Notes: generated by a model not told the origin, from the sequence alone. DNA of 64,000 bases from Vibrio hannami (GCF_029589055.1 NZ_JARQZP010000003.1:1798001-1862000), one strand, 5' to 3'. Numbered from the stretch's first letter, positions 45,537 through 55,292 are shown. Translations and numbers: made by a program.

Positions 45537-46157
45537 TTAAGGGATGGCCAAGTAGTAGAACATTCCCGCGGCAATACTGCCTGCGGTCATCCATTTAACG
45601 GAAAGGATAAATGTGCGCCGTTTGGGCATAATCAGAATAAAACCGGTGAGGATAAACACCGTCATTAAAATCGCGGTAATGTCGATAAAGGCGTGCCATA
45701 TTGGTCCGCAGTTTCGACCTTTGTGTGCGTCATTAAGTAGGGCAATGACGCCATAATCTCTCTGTTCGATATTTGCAACGCGGTTGGTCATGTCGATAAA
45801 AACAGCGGCACTATATCCCGGAGCTTTAAAGCTCATGGTCACTTCGCCAAGCTCTAACTCACCTTGATGAAATTCGGTGTAAACATCTAACTCTGAAGCA
45901 AAGCCTTTTACATCAGCAGATTGCCTCAGAAACTCGATTAATGACTCCCGATTTATTTTGATTGAACCCGTTTTAAACAGAGTAGATTCAGGGACTAAAA
46001 TTTGTTGCTCGTCCACTCTGGTGGTGCCAACAAAATGTTCAGCGCGATTTAGCGTTATGCCTGTTACGGTAAAAAACAGTACAACCAGTAAAAGAGCCAT
46101 CGAAGTGTAGATATGCAGGCGTCTCGCCCACATCTGAAGTGTTCGGTTTTTAATCAT
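45537..46157 (-). CDS. PepSY-associated membrane protein
   Basis: About 206 residues with an N-terminal helix after MWARRLHIYTSMALLLVVLFF, a periplasmic PepSY-like region (TRVDEQQILVPESTLFKTG to RVANIEQRDYGVIALLNDAHKGRNCGPIWHAF) and two C-terminal helices (ITAILMTVFILTGFILIMP and a last one). Conserved histidines in the helices may bind haem as in related reductase-like proteins. A GTG at 46193 in the same frame is an alternative start. It is the first gene of a two-gene unit with the DUF2271 protein, divergent from LysR 46386. Confidence 0.85.
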   Translation of the reverse strand: MIKNRTLQMWARRLHIYTSMALLLVVLFFTVTGITLNRAEHFVGTTRVDEQQILVPESTLFKTGSIKINRESLIEFLRQSADVKGFASELDVYTEFHQGELELGEVTMSFKAPGYSAAVFIDMTNRVANIEQRDYGVIALLNDAHKGRNCGPIWHAFIDITAILMTVFILTGFILIMPKRRTFILSVKWMTAGSIAAGMFYYLAIP

Positions 46158-46310
46158 CACTGCTTTGTTTTTATTTGGATGGTATGTGATCACTGAGGCA
46201 GGGTGTTGTTTTCAGAAATAACACCGCAGCTAAGGATCATTTACACTCGGTGATTGGGTATTATTCACATCTACAGCGAACCACAAACTTGCTAACTAAG
46301 AAGCAAAGGA

Positions 46311-46340
46311 GCATGCTCAGCATGAAAGATTTTCATGCTA
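46311..46340. promoter_or_regulatory. Palindromic motif shared with the Sec amidohydrolase promoter (copy 2)
   Basis: GCATGCTCAGCATGAAA followed by GATTTTCATGCTA lies 46–75 nt before the LysR start and in the divergent region with the PepSY gene. Its repeated CATGCT half-sites match copy 1 at 44964. Position and symmetry fit an autoregulatory LysR site. Confidence 0.5.
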
Positions 46341-46385
46341 CAATCCTTTTGTGAACCAAACACCTTGTGCAACGGATACTTAGAT

Positions 46386-47279
46386 ATGAATTTAAACTTT
46401 GAACAGCTAGCGGCTTTTATCGCAGTTTATGAGCATGGTAGTTTTGCGCTTGCGGCGCACAAAGAGAAAAAGCACGCGTCGACGCTAAGTAAAAGAATAA
46501 GTAACCTGGAGTTAGATCTGGGTTTCGACCTGTTTGAGCGTCATGCTAGCGCCTTGACACCTAACCAGAGAGCGGAAGAGCTTTATCAGTATGCAAAAGC
46601 GATTAAGTTTGAAGTCGACCAGTTCAACTATCGCGCTCTGAATGTTCTTGAGGACCTGCCATCTAAGCTAACGTTAGCGATTGATAGTTCTATTCTGGGT
46701 ATGCAAATAACAAAAGCCATCACGGAAGTATCTCGCCACTATCCTGCATTAGACCTGATTTTTGTAGAAGGGGATACTCAGCAGTGTATTCAACGTATGC
46801 ATGATGGCGAGGTTGATTTGGCTATTGTGCTTTCCACCGAGCATTACACCCTAGATGTCGCAATGGCCAAATTGAGTCCATTTGAAGTTGCATCGGTTGC
46901 CAGCCCCGAGTACGCGAAGCAGTTTGGTATTCAGTCTGGTGATGAAATTACCCAGCATACTCGTCGCCAAATGCGCCAGATAATCTTGCACTCTTTCCAG
47001 AATCTGGGCCACGACGATGTGCAGAAAGCAAGCCACCACTATTATCAGGTTAATAGCTTCCCTTGCGCACTGGAGCTTATTAGAAATGGCTTAGGGTGGG
47101 GCAATCAGCCAATCCCTCAATGTCAGCACCTGATTGAAAGCGGCGAGCTGGTGGAGTTTAAAGCCGAGCACGAAGCGGTTTATCGCTGGTCTTCAGATGC
47201 TATTTGGTTAGCATCAAATCCGCTTTCGGAACCTTTAGAGCTTTTGATTGAAAAACTGAAAGAGTTTACATCTGGTTAA
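46386..47279 (+). CDS. LysR family transcriptional regulator
   Basis: A 297-residue LTTR starting MNLNFEQLAAFIAVYEHGSFALAAHKEKKHAS, an HTH variant, followed by an effector domain (KLTLAIDSSILGMQITKAI onward). The start at 46386 is the first ATG giving the LTTR N-terminus. It is the intact paralogue of the frameshifted gene at 31655, and both lie at the edges of the amidohydrolase cluster. Likely controls the divergent PepSY/DUF2271 unit and the amidohydrolase genes. Confidence 0.92.
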   Translation: MNLNFEQLAAFIAVYEHGSFALAAHKEKKHASTLSKRISNLELDLGFDLFERHASALTPNQRAEELYQYAKAIKFEVDQFNYRALNVLEDLPSKLTLAIDSSILGMQITKAITEVSRHYPALDLIFVEGDTQQCIQRMHDGEVDLAIVLSTEHYTLDVAMAKLSPFEVASVASPEYAKQFGIQSGDEITQHTRRQMRQIILHSFQNLGHDDVQKASHHYYQVNSFPCALELIRNGLGWGNQPIPQCQHLIESGELVEFKAEHEAVYRWSSDAIWLASNPLSEPLELLIEKLKEFTSG

Positions 47280-47378
47280 CTGGTGTCGCCAGAGGAAAAA
47301 ACGGTTGTCGTAACACTCACTCGATAGTTGGATAAGAGCAAATTAGTATCCTCCCAAACTTATAGGAGGTTACGACCA

Positions 47379-48578
47379 ATGCTTCGATTTTTATTATGCA
47401 GTTTCGCTTTGGTGTTGCTTTACCCAACCGCTATTGATCTCTACCTGGTTGGATTGCCGCAGATCGCTTCCGATCTGAATGCAACCGAATCACAGTTACA
47501 CATCGCCTTTTCAGTCTACCTTGCAGGTATGACTGCCACTATGTTGTTTGTCGGGCGTTTAGCCGACTCCATTGGCAGAAAGCCATTTGCTGTTGGTGGT
47601 GCGGTTATCTTTATTATCGCGTCATTTCTGGGAGGTGCTGCGGATCATGTGCCGTTGTTTCTGGCAGCAAGATTTGCTCAGGGAGTTGGAGCTGGTTCGT
47701 GCTATGTCGTGGCATTTGCAATTCTGCGAGATGTATTAGATGACAAACGCCGCGCCAAGGTACTCTCCGCTATTAATGGGGTTACCTGTATCGTTCCTGT
47801 ATTGGCTCCTGTGGTTGGTCACCTAATTATGCTGAAGTTTCCATGGACCAGCTTGTTTACCACCATGGCAACAATGGGAGTGGTGGTGTGCCTTTTATCG
47901 CTGTTTGTTCTTAAAGAAACCAGACCAAACGTTCAACAGCATGAGGATGCCGTAAGCGGTGCTGCTCTATCTGCGAATGAATCATTGTTAGACAGTTTTT
48001 TTGTGAGTCGCTTAATCATCACTTCTTTAGGTGCCACCATCATTCTGGCTTACGTGAATGTTTCACCAATGCTTATCATGGGCAAACTAGGGTTTGATCG
48101 TGCAGCATATTCAACCACGATGGCAGCAACGGCATTGGTGAGTATGGTTGTCTCTTTTTCTGCGCCTTTTGCTCTTTCTGTATTCAAAGAGCGAACGCTA
48201 ATGATGACCGCTCAGTTCTTGTTTGGGTTTGCTGCAATTCTGCTTGTACTTGCGAATGAGTTAGCTCTGGAAACTATCTGGTATTTAATAAGCTTTGGAT
48301 TGGTTTGTGCTGGATTCTCTATTGGTTTCGGGGTGGCAATGAGTCAGGCGTTAGGTGCTTTTTCAAGGCGTGCTGGTGCTGCTAGCTCTGCTCTGGGGGT
48401 ATGTCAGGTATGTTGTTCTGCACTATACATTTGGCTAATGGGAATGGTGGGTTTTGATGCGTTGACAATTCTGGCGTTAATACTGGCATTAGGTAGCATA
48501 ATTAGCGTCTCACTTATATTATTGATACCTCGTCCATCTCCGGGTATCCAGAATGAAGAAGTCAATTACTCGTCTTGA
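47379..48578 (+). CDS. mdtL: MdtL-type MFS drug exporter
   Basis: A 399-residue, 12-helix major-facilitator protein. A perfect AGGAGG sits 9 nt before ATG 47379. The N-terminus [20 protein letters not shown], the motif [13 protein letters not shown] between helices 2 and 3, and GLGVCQ-like later segments follow Escherichia coli MdtL closely along their length, from memory. MdtL belongs to the DHA1 drug:H+ antiporters. It overlaps the downstream yidZ-like gene by 26 nt, the same order as in Escherichia coli. Confidence 0.9.
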   Translation: MLRFLLCSFALVLLYPTAIDLYLVGLPQIASDLNATESQLHIAFSVYLAGMTATMLFVGRLADSIGRKPFAVGGAVIFIIASFLGGAADHVPLFLAARFAQGVGAGSCYVVAFAILRDVLDDKRRAKVLSAINGVTCIVPVLAPVVGHLIMLKFPWTSLFTTMATMGVVVCLLSLFVLKETRPNVQQHEDAVSGAALSANESLLDSFFVSRLIITSLGATIILAYVNVSPMLIMGKLGFDRAAYSTTMAATALVSMVVSFSAPFALSVFKERTLMMTAQFLFGFAAILLVLANELALETIWYLISFGLVCAGFSIGFGVAMSQALGAFSRRAGAASSALGVCQVCCSALYIWLMGMVGFDALTILALILALGSIISVSLILLIPRPSPGIQNEEVNYSS

Positions 48579-49530
48579 TCTGAACTTACTGATCACTTTG
48601 CAACTGATTGTGCAGGAAAGGAGTGTGTCAAAAGCCGCGAAAAAGCTGAATGTGACACCTTCTACGGTGAGTAAATCGCTCAATAAATTACGAGATTGGT
48701 TTGATGACCCGCTGTTTGTAAAAACGCCGAATGGGCTGGTTCTCACACCCGTTATTCAGAGTATGGAACAAGAGCTTTCAGACTGGCTGCAAATGAGCAG
48801 TCAGATTCTGGAAAAGCGAAGTGATGTGTCTGCCAAAGGGATGCGATTCAATTTGATGATTGAGTCGCCTTTAATTCTGGTGATACTGAATAGTTTGTTA
48901 AAGAAAATTCACCGCCAGTATCCCGAGGCAAAAGTAAAAACTAACAGTTGGGATTACGACTCACTGGACGCGATTATTCGGGGTGAAGCTGATATCGGTT
49001 TCACCGGGCGGGAGAGCCACCCTCAATCGAAAGAGTCGCTAGACCTACTGCCTTACTTTATTGACTTTGAAGTGCTGTTCTCCGATTTGCCACAAGTATT
49101 TCTGCACAAGGATCATCCGGCGCTAAACGAAGAGTGGAACCTCGAAACGTATCTTAAGTATCCACATATCGGTATCGTGTGGGAGAACAGTGAGAAGTGG
49201 GCATTAGATAATGTTCTGGACGAAATCGGTCAGCAGCGGAATGTTGCGCTGACAATGTCGAGCTTTGAGCAGTCTTTACATATGGCTGCTCAGCCTAGCC
49301 ACGATATGCTGACAACTGCGCCGGATTACTGTCGGCATTACGTTGCAAATTTATATCCAGACCTTGTATGCCTGCCTATTCCTTTGGAAAAAGAGTATCA
49401 GGAGAAATTGCTCATTCCTTTCACTATGATCTGGCATAAACGCAATGGACACAATGCCAAAATACGCTGGTTAATCGAGACGTTTAGAGCGCTTTATGTT
49501 GAGCTAGATGATGAGCTCAATAAGAATTAA
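48553..49530 (+). CDS. yidZ: YidZ-type LysR family regulator
   Basis: A 325-residue LTTR whose N-terminus ([20 protein letters not shown], then [23 protein letters not shown]) and later segments ([44 protein letters not shown]) match Escherichia coli YidZ. YidZ has been linked to anaerobic nitric-oxide protection. It starts inside the end of mdtL, so the pair is co-transcribed. Confidence 0.9.
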   Translation: MKKSITRLDLNLLITLQLIVQERSVSKAAKKLNVTPSTVSKSLNKLRDWFDDPLFVKTPNGLVLTPVIQSMEQELSDWLQMSSQILEKRSDVSAKGMRFNLMIESPLILVILNSLLKKIHRQYPEAKVKTNSWDYDSLDAIIRGEADIGFTGRESHPQSKESLDLLPYFIDFEVLFSDLPQVFLHKDHPALNEEWNLETYLKYPHIGIVWENSEKWALDNVLDEIGQQRNVALTMSSFEQSLHMAAQPSHDMLTTAPDYCRHYVANLYPDLVCLPIPLEKEYQEKLLIPFTMIWHKRNGHNAKIRWLIETFRALYVELDDELNKN

Positions 49531-49533
49531 AGG

Positions 49534-50418
49534 CTAGTTTAAATCAGCACTACCTCGTCTAAACTGAGCTGGCGTCACGCCCACCCGTTTTTTGAACTGT
49601 TGCGATAGGTGCTGCTGAGAAGAGAAACCGCAAGACAACGCAATTTCTGCAAGTGACTTAGAAGGAAACAACATAAGCTGTTTTGCCAGTTCGATACGTC
49701 TGCTCAGTACATATTGATGAGGCGTACAGCCAAAGCTAGTTTTGAACATTCTGGCGAAATGAAATTCGCTGAGGTTTGCTAGTGTTGCCAAATCACCTAG
49801 AGTAAATGGAGTCGCCAAATTTGCCTCAATATAATCGGCTACTTTCCTCTTATTGGAAACAGACAACCCTCCTGACGTGATAGATTTGGTCGGCGTATTG
49901 TGACAATACTGACGCATTAGATGCAGCAGCAACAATTGTTGTGAGTGAGACATCATCAACTTATCGGTAGGGCTATTCCAGTCTAGTGTCAGCATCGTTT
50001 CCCGAATAAGCTGGCTTACAAAGGTATCGTCTACGAACGTGCGTTCAGCAAGCTCAATATGGCGACTTTCTTGGTCTAACACTTGCTCTGCGAACTTCTG
50101 CAGATGTTTCTGTTCGAAATAGAAATGGAAAAAGTGGAATGGCGCAGAGAAGGTCCAGTCAGAACGGTGATCCTGTGGCATCAGACACAGCTTATCGACC
50201 CCACCAGATTGGTTGCCCGATTGCATAATGCGCCTAGTATTCTCGCCGCCTTGCAGATAAAAGCTCAGCGTGTGGTGGCCGGGCTTATTATAACTGGCAC
50301 TGCCATGGCTGTTACTCCAGACAGCCGACCCCATACCGTTGTCCGACCAGACATCCTTGTGTAGTTGAGCAGTGTTGTGGGATAACACCTCAAAAACGCC
50401 CTGTTTCTTCACTCGCAC
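49534..50418 (-). CDS. AraC family transcriptional regulator
   Basis: A 294-residue regulator with an N-terminal cupin-like region (GHHTLSFYLQGGENTRR) and a C-terminal AraC HTH pair (FTLGDLATLANLSEFHFARMFK, then SLAEIALSCGFSSQQHLSQQFKKRVGVTPAQFRRG). The start is GTG with AAGGA 5 nt upstream. It is convergent with yidZ and divergent from the EamA exporter at 50604, which it may control. Inducer unknown. Confidence 0.9.
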   Translation of the reverse strand: MRVKKQGVFEVLSHNTAQLHKDVWSDNGMGSAVWSNSHGSASYNKPGHHTLSFYLQGGENTRRIMQSGNQSGGVDKLCLMPQDHRSDWTFSAPFHFFHFYFEQKHLQKFAEQVLDQESRHIELAERTFVDDTFVSQLIRETMLTLDWNSPTDKLMMSHSQQLLLLHLMRQYCHNTPTKSITSGGLSVSNKRKVADYIEANLATPFTLGDLATLANLSEFHFARMFKTSFGCTPHQYVLSRRIELAKQLMLFPSKSLAEIALSCGFSSQQHLSQQFKKRVGVTPAQFRRGSADLN

Positions 50419-50603
50419 AGAAATCCTTCTCCAGAGAGCCGCTAATAATTCTTATTTAAATATACTGGCTTTTTAACGTGAGTGAATAGCCAATGAAATA
50501 AAACCGCAAGAATCTATAAAAATAGCAGGATTTTGAACGAATGCGTTATCAGGAACAGATAGGGTGGTGAACACAAGAATCAAGTAGTAGGGAGATAAAC
50601 AAG

Positions 50604-51533
50604 ATGAATGGGATTTTATACACTGTCACGGTTTTTATCTGGGGTTCTACCTGGTTAGCCATTGCTTACCAACTTGGCGATACGCCTATTGTGGTCTCTG
50701 TTGCCTGGCGATTTGGTCTTGCTTCCATCGTTTTACTTGCCATTTTGAAACTCAGAAATGCGCTACCCCGACTCTCCATTGAGAACCATAAGGTATCGGC
50801 ATTGTTGGCCTTATGTTTGTTTTCCAATAATTTTCTTTGCTTCTACTACGCAACGGAATATCTGCCGAGCGGCTTGAATGCCGTGGTGTTTTCGCTGGCT
50901 CCAATTCTAAATGCCTTTAACCTTTGGTTGCTGGAAAAACAGCGTCCATCTGGTGTGTTTTTGCAAGGCGCACTAATGGGTTTCACTGGCGTTGTGCTTC
51001 TTTTTGCTTCCCAGTTTATGAGTGCAGCAATGGATTTGGGTGTGCTGAAAGGGTTGCTGCTTAGCATACTTGGCACTTATTTTTTCTCGATGGGGAACAT
51101 GGTTTCTGCCAGAAGTCAGAAGAAGGAAATGCCTCTATTGCCAACGACAGCATGGGCAATGGGTTACGGAGCAATCTACCTTGTGGTTATAGCGCTGTTT
51201 ATGGGATTACCATTGAGCGTAACCATGGATGCAACTTACCTATCTGCGTTAGTCTATTTAGCGATAATCGGTTCGGTTGTCGGGTTCAATACCTATCTTG
51301 CTCTGGTAGGCAGAATTGGTGCTGCGAAAGCGGCGTATTGCACAGTACTCTTTCCGCTGGTGGCACTATCCCTATCCACAATATTTGAAGGCTACGAATG
51401 GACATGGATCTCGGTATTAGGTGTTGTCCTGGTATTGGCAGGAAACTTAAGGGTGTTTGGTATGCCCGAGTTCGTTGTCGCTGAAAGTGCAAGGTTGAAC
51501 AGAGAAATGAAAAAGTTAACCGATAAAAGTTAA
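50604..51533 (+). CDS. EamA (DMT superfamily) permease
   Basis: A 309-residue, ten-helix exporter made of two EamA repeats. The first begins TVFIWGSTWLAIAYQLGDTPIVVSVAWRFG; the second contains YLAIIGSVVGFNTYLALVGRIGAAKAAYCTVLFPL, a family signature. Members export amino acids or other metabolites. It is divergent from an AraC regulator with a 185-nt intergenic region. Substrate unknown. Confidence 0.9.
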   Translation: MNGILYTVTVFIWGSTWLAIAYQLGDTPIVVSVAWRFGLASIVLLAILKLRNALPRLSIENHKVSALLALCLFSNNFLCFYYATEYLPSGLNAVVFSLAPILNAFNLWLLEKQRPSGVFLQGALMGFTGVVLLFASQFMSAAMDLGVLKGLLLSILGTYFFSMGNMVSARSQKKEMPLLPTTAWAMGYGAIYLVVIALFMGLPLSVTMDATYLSALVYLAIIGSVVGFNTYLALVGRIGAAKAAYCTVLFPLVALSLSTIFEGYEWTWISVLGVVLVLAGNLRVFGMPEFVVAESARLNREMKKLTDKS

Positions 51534-51573
51534 AAGATTGACCATCCAAAATCTGTCACCGTCGAATCATTTT

Positions 51574-51690
51574 TGGACAGAACCTTCTTAGCCGCTTCGG
51601 ACGAAACCTACCCTTCGGATAAATTTTGGCATCTCAAAATGCAGTACGGCACCACTTCAGGTGATGCCGTTCATGACAGAAAATGGACAA
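51574..51690 (+). repeat. Dispersed ~117-bp repeat, copy A
   Basis: The sequence runs from TGGACAGAA to GAAAATGGACAA. It shares GCTTCGGACGAAA, CTACCC and the hairpin-forming CACCACTTCAGGTGATGCCG with copy B at 54828, at nearly identical spacing. No coding content. It lies directly after one EamA gene and before the next. Confidence 0.7.
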
Positions 51691-51864
51691 TTTCGAGCAT
51701 AATGACTCAGCGTTGTAAGAACCTGTTTATGCAAACCTATTATTTAAGTATTCAATCCCCCCTTTCTCGTTTCACATAAACTAATTAATTGTCTGTGCTA
51801 TTCCTTGTTGACCCGTCTACAGGGTACGGGTTCACAATGTGTTCGGTTTTCAAGAGGAAGTACT

Positions 51865-52782
51865 ATGTCTAGTCTAAAACTGAATGCTCTGATTTCTATG
51901 CCTGATTACCTCAAGGGTGTTTTGCTTGCGCTTTTTTCTACCGCGCTATTTGTTCTGTCGGGTATGATGGTTCGCATGCTAAGTGGTTCAATCGATACCT
52001 TTCAGATATTGCTATTCCGCCAGATAGTTTTTATTTTGGTATTGTTGCCCGCCATAAGAGCCAACATTGAAGTTTTGCTAAAACCTAAGAAGGTTAAGTT
52101 ACATGTATTGAGGATAACAGGTGCTTTTTTTGCTCTGTATTTCGGATTCATCACAGTAAGCAATTTGCCATTCGCTGATGCACAGGCACTTGGCTTTCTT
52201 CAGGTGCTGTTTGTCGCACTGATTTCAAAAACATTTCTGTCAGAGAAACTTAGCGGCTCTCGACTATTTACAATAGTTGTTGGGTTTGTAGGCGTGATGT
52301 TAGTTGTTCAACCGAAATTCTATGAAACCTCATTTATTTTTGTTCTGATTGGAGCGGTAGCCTCATTAGGAGCCGCGATAGCTGTAGTCTGCGTCAGAAA
52401 GGTAGCCCAGACGGAACCAAAAATAACGCTACTGGCTTATCAAGCTATCTTTGTTGGGCTTATAGCCTTATTACCAAGTATCAGTAATTGGTACTGGCCT
52501 ACCTTGAATGAGCTTGGTTTGCTGATTATGGTTGGGCTACTTTCTTCTGTGGGGCAATGGATTGGAGTTACAGCGTACAAGTATGGGGAAGCGAACATAA
52601 TTGCGAACGTTCAGTATGTGAGTATCATCTATTCATTGGTACTGGGTTACTTCATATTTTCAGAAATTCCAGATAGTTTGGCTTTGATAGGAGCGAGCAT
52701 TCTAATTCTGAGCGCAGTGATCCCTCAAATATATCCACTGACGAAATCTGCTATCGGGCAGAAAATCGCCCTAAGAAGGTAG
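51865..52782 (+). CDS. EamA (DMT superfamily) permease
   Basis: A 305-residue, ten-helix exporter with two EamA repeats (GVLLALFSTALFVLSGMMVRM, and the terminal SSVGQWIGVTAYKYGEANIIANVQYVSIIYSLVLGYFIF). GAGGAAG lies 6 nt before ATG 51865. It is followed after 5 nt by a MerR gene, which suggests that the MerR protein controls the pair. Substrate unknown. Confidence 0.88.
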   Translation: MSSLKLNALISMPDYLKGVLLALFSTALFVLSGMMVRMLSGSIDTFQILLFRQIVFILVLLPAIRANIEVLLKPKKVKLHVLRITGAFFALYFGFITVSNLPFADAQALGFLQVLFVALISKTFLSEKLSGSRLFTIVVGFVGVMLVVQPKFYETSFIFVLIGAVASLGAAIAVVCVRKVAQTEPKITLLAYQAIFVGLIALLPSISNWYWPTLNELGLLIMVGLLSSVGQWIGVTAYKYGEANIIANVQYVSIIYSLVLGYFIFSEIPDSLALIGASILILSAVIPQIYPLTKSAIGQKIALRR

Positions 52783-52787
52783 AAAAT

Positions 52788-53315
52788 ATGCTAACTATCA
52801 CTGACTTAGCACGACAGTGCAAAATATCAAGAACCACCGTTCTATACTATGAGCGTGCTGGACTATTAAAGCCAGCAAATCGAACTTCCAACGGGTATCG
52901 GACTTATGGGGATAAAGAGGTCAATCGGTTAAAGAGCATTGTTTCTTACCGTTCATATGGCGTGCCTGTAGCAGAGATCGCTCCTCTGCTAGAGTCAGAA
53001 TGTGAGCATGAACAGGAACAAATCCTGCGCAATCAGTTCAATGCTCTTGAAGATGAAATTCAACGCTTGCGGAAGCAGCAAAAGGCGATTGTTGCTCTCC
53101 TGAACCAAGGTTCTCTCATAGCACCTGACATACTAACCAAAGAGCGCTGGACAGAGCTAATGGCAGCGTCAGGTCTTAGTGAAGAAGACATGATTAACTG
53201 GCACATCCAGTTCGAAAAAACGGAACCAGAAGCTCATCAACGGTTTCTGGAATCATTAGGAATATGTGAAGATGAAATTGTTGAACTGCGCGAACGTTTT
53301 AGCTCAACTGAATAG
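52788..53315 (+). CDS. MerR family transcriptional regulator
   Basis: A 175-residue regulator with a MerR HTH: LTITDLARQCKISRTTVLYYERAGLLKPANRTSNGYRTYG, then a dimerisation coiled coil rich in Glu and Gln and a C-terminal region without metal-binding cysteine pattern. It is probably co-transcribed with the EamA gene ending 5 nt upstream. The effector is not evident. Confidence 0.9.
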   Translation: MLTITDLARQCKISRTTVLYYERAGLLKPANRTSNGYRTYGDKEVNRLKSIVSYRSYGVPVAEIAPLLESECEHEQEQILRNQFNALEDEIQRLRKQQKAIVALLNQGSLIAPDILTKERWTELMAASGLSEEDMINWHIQFEKTEPEAHQRFLESLGICEDEIVELRERFSSTE

Positions 53316-53349
53316 ATATGTAAATTGCTCTTTACTTCCATTTACCCTG

Positions 53350-53525
53350 AAAATGAACCCTTTTGGGAGAAAGCTTTCACCGCACCCTAGCTTCCGTTCG
53401 CTCTGTCAGCGCCGATAAATCAGGGGCGAAATTTATCGGCTGGGAACCAATCTATCTTGATGTATGGAATCCACTCTCCCCTACGCACTCTAAACTTAAT
53501 TCAGTGCTGAGATACATGAGGATTC
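53350..53525 (+). ncRNA. Possible IS110 bridge (seek) RNA region
   Basis: The 5' non-coding part of the IS110-type element contains a perfect hairpin, GCCGATAAAT/ATTTATCGGC around a 10-nt loop (53411–53440), and other G/C-rich inverted segments. In IS110-group elements the bridge RNA that pairs donor and target DNA is encoded upstream of the transposase gene. Boundaries are approximate and the assignment is inference. Confidence 0.35.
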
Positions 53526-53529
53526 CGCC

Positions 53530-54564
53530 ATGCTTACTACCAATGTTATCGCTATCGATTTAGCTAAAAACGTTCTTCAGATCTGCTACATCAGTGTTCA
53601 CGGTGAACTACTTTTTAACAAAGCTTTTAGCCGACAAAAAGCTAAAGAGTTCATTATCAACGCAAAGCCCTCCATCGTTGCGATGGAAGGATGTTGTGGG
53701 TGCCATTATTGGGGGCAGCTCGCTCAAGAGCATGGGCATGATGTCCGAATTATTAATCCTAAAAAAGTAAAAGGTTATTTGGAAGGACATAAGACCGATC
53801 ACAATGATGCCCTTGCTATTGCGAACTCAGCTATCCAAATCGGCATCAAATACAGCCGTCCAAAGTCTTTAGAGCAGCAATCAATGCAATCGCTTGAGAG
53901 TAGTCGCCGTTTTTTGTCTCGTAGCGTTGTTTCATTAGGGCAACATATTCGTGGAACACTCCTTGGTTACGGAATTGCTAACCCTAGAGGTGAGAAAGGA
54001 CTGAAAGCCTCCGTCCGCGAGATCCTAGATAATCCCTCATCTGTCCCCACGAATGTTGTATCTGTTCTTTCAATGCTTTGGGAGCAATACAAGCAACTCA
54101 AGGCACAATTGATAGCCTTTGAAAAAGAGAAAAATGCTCTGACTCGGCAGATTGAGCCTTGTAAAAGACTAATGGAGATAGAAGGGGTTGGTGAAACAAC
54201 AGCATCAATGCTCTACACAACCCTTGGTGATGGTAAGCAGTTTAAAAATGGCAGGCAAGCGTCTGCGTTCGTTGGACTAACACCAAAACAGCATAGTTCT
54301 GGTGGCAAGGTTTTTATGATTGGTATCGATAAGTGTGGCGGCGTTAAAGAGTTGAGGTCACTACTCTATCTAGGCGCTATGTCATATGTCGGAAGGTTAC
54401 CAGAAGAACCAAGAACGCAAAAAGATGCTTGGTTAATCAAGATAATTCAACGAATTGGATTCAAAAAAGCCTGTATTGCTTTGGCCAATAAAATCGTAAG
54501 AACAGCATGGGCAATGCTTCGTCATGAGACGACTTACAAACCTATTCTACTTAACGCTGATTAA
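53530..54564 (+). CDS. IS110 family transposase
   Basis: A 344-residue recombinase with an N-terminal RuvC-like DEDD domain (VIAIDLAKN, VAMEGCCGC, KTDHNDALAIA) and a C-terminal transposase_20 domain (LMEIEGVGETTASMLYTTLGDG, ASAFVGLTPKQHSSGGK, with the Ser nucleophile in that region). The family inserts DNA guided by a bridge RNA. The frame is intact, so the element could be active. Confidence 0.93.
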   Translation: MLTTNVIAIDLAKNVLQICYISVHGELLFNKAFSRQKAKEFIINAKPSIVAMEGCCGCHYWGQLAQEHGHDVRIINPKKVKGYLEGHKTDHNDALAIANSAIQIGIKYSRPKSLEQQSMQSLESSRRFLSRSVVSLGQHIRGTLLGYGIANPRGEKGLKASVREILDNPSSVPTNVVSVLSMLWEQYKQLKAQLIAFEKEKNALTRQIEPCKRLMEIEGVGETTASMLYTTLGDGKQFKNGRQASAFVGLTPKQHSSGGKVFMIGIDKCGGVKELRSLLYLGAMSYVGRLPEEPRTQKDAWLIKIIQRIGFKKACIALANKIVRTAWAMLRHETTYKPILLNAD

Positions 54565-54827
54565 TTTGATTTTTGCAAAATGATGAAGCAGAAAGGGTAA
54601 GACCAACCTACTGAAAACCTGGCCATTCTGTAATGCTAATATAAGCTGATAGCTCGTTGAGGACAGTAGGTGCGCAAACATCTAAGGCTAGAGGGTAGCT
54701 CCCTTAAATAGAAGCCGAATATACGTACGCATCTTAACTTTTATTGCTTGGTCACTTTGCAAATACGTGGATTCCATATACAGTTTGGGGCAAAGATGAG
54801 TCAGCGGAAGTCTCGCTGACTCAAAGA

Positions 54828-54945
54828 TGGACAGAAACGTGTTTGAAGCTTCGGACGAAATCTACCCAACAGAGATGTTTTTCACATTCCAGACAGCAGA
54901 ACGACACCACTTCAGGTGATGCCGCTCGTGCTCGAAAATGGACAA
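54828..54945 (+). repeat. Dispersed ~117-bp repeat, copy B
   Basis: It matches copy A (51574) at both ends and in the middle: TGGACAGAA, GCTTCGGACGAAA, CTACCC, ACACCACTTCAGGTGATGCCG and GAAAATGGACAA. A short third fragment (GCGAAAATGGACAAAAG) is at 56943–56959. The rest of 54611–55110 holds no recognised gene. Confidence 0.7.
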
Positions 54946-55129
54946 AATTACTAAGCAAGATGTTACCTGTTCTCGATGTTTCACTTATCCATAAGTCATG
55001 ATGTTTTATTCATTCTTTAATGTGATGTATTAGGTCGTTGTCTTGATTCTCTGTTTGGTGCAGATGTGTCTGCGCTTTATCAGGTGCTGGCAGTGAAAGT
55101 GGCTGAACAGCTTGGATAGTACAGCAGTA

Positions 55130-55292
55130 CATCTCGATATTATCAGCTTCCATGTAGAGGGTGAGTATGGCGATATTTGCAAAGGCTGTTACAGGACAGA
55201 ATCACAATTTTCTTATTGGGTAATTAAATCTGAAGATGAAAAAAATAAGTATCGTCATTCGGTGCAAAAAACCGATCGCAAGGCGGACATGA
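55130..55292 (+). pseudogene. DUF1289 gene remnant
   Basis: The DNA from GATATTTGCAAAGGCTGTTA onward, and the peptide ICKGCYRTESQFSYWVIKSEDEK, matches the 3' two-thirds of the DUF1289 gene at 614 (CKGCYRTSEEIADWINKTEDEK), with the reading frame lost after the Lys/Glu stretch. The 5' part with the first cysteine is missing. Just upstream (about 55020–55119) an unrelated short frame ends LYQVLAVKVAEQLG before a stop; it looks like another gene end. Confidence 0.6.

Larger units (their letters stand above)
53330..54610 (+). mobile_element. IS110-family insertion sequence (ends approximate)
   Basis: A single DEDD transposase gene preceded by about 180 nt of structured non-coding DNA and followed by a short tail. 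As usual for IS110, no terminal inverted repeats or target duplication are obvious. The element follows the MerR gene closely. Confidence 0.7.

Noticed and set aside
51574..54945. Integron attC sites or a gene-cassette array
   Set aside because: The repeats lack attC core sites (GTTRRRY) and imperfect long palindromes, and no integrase is present.
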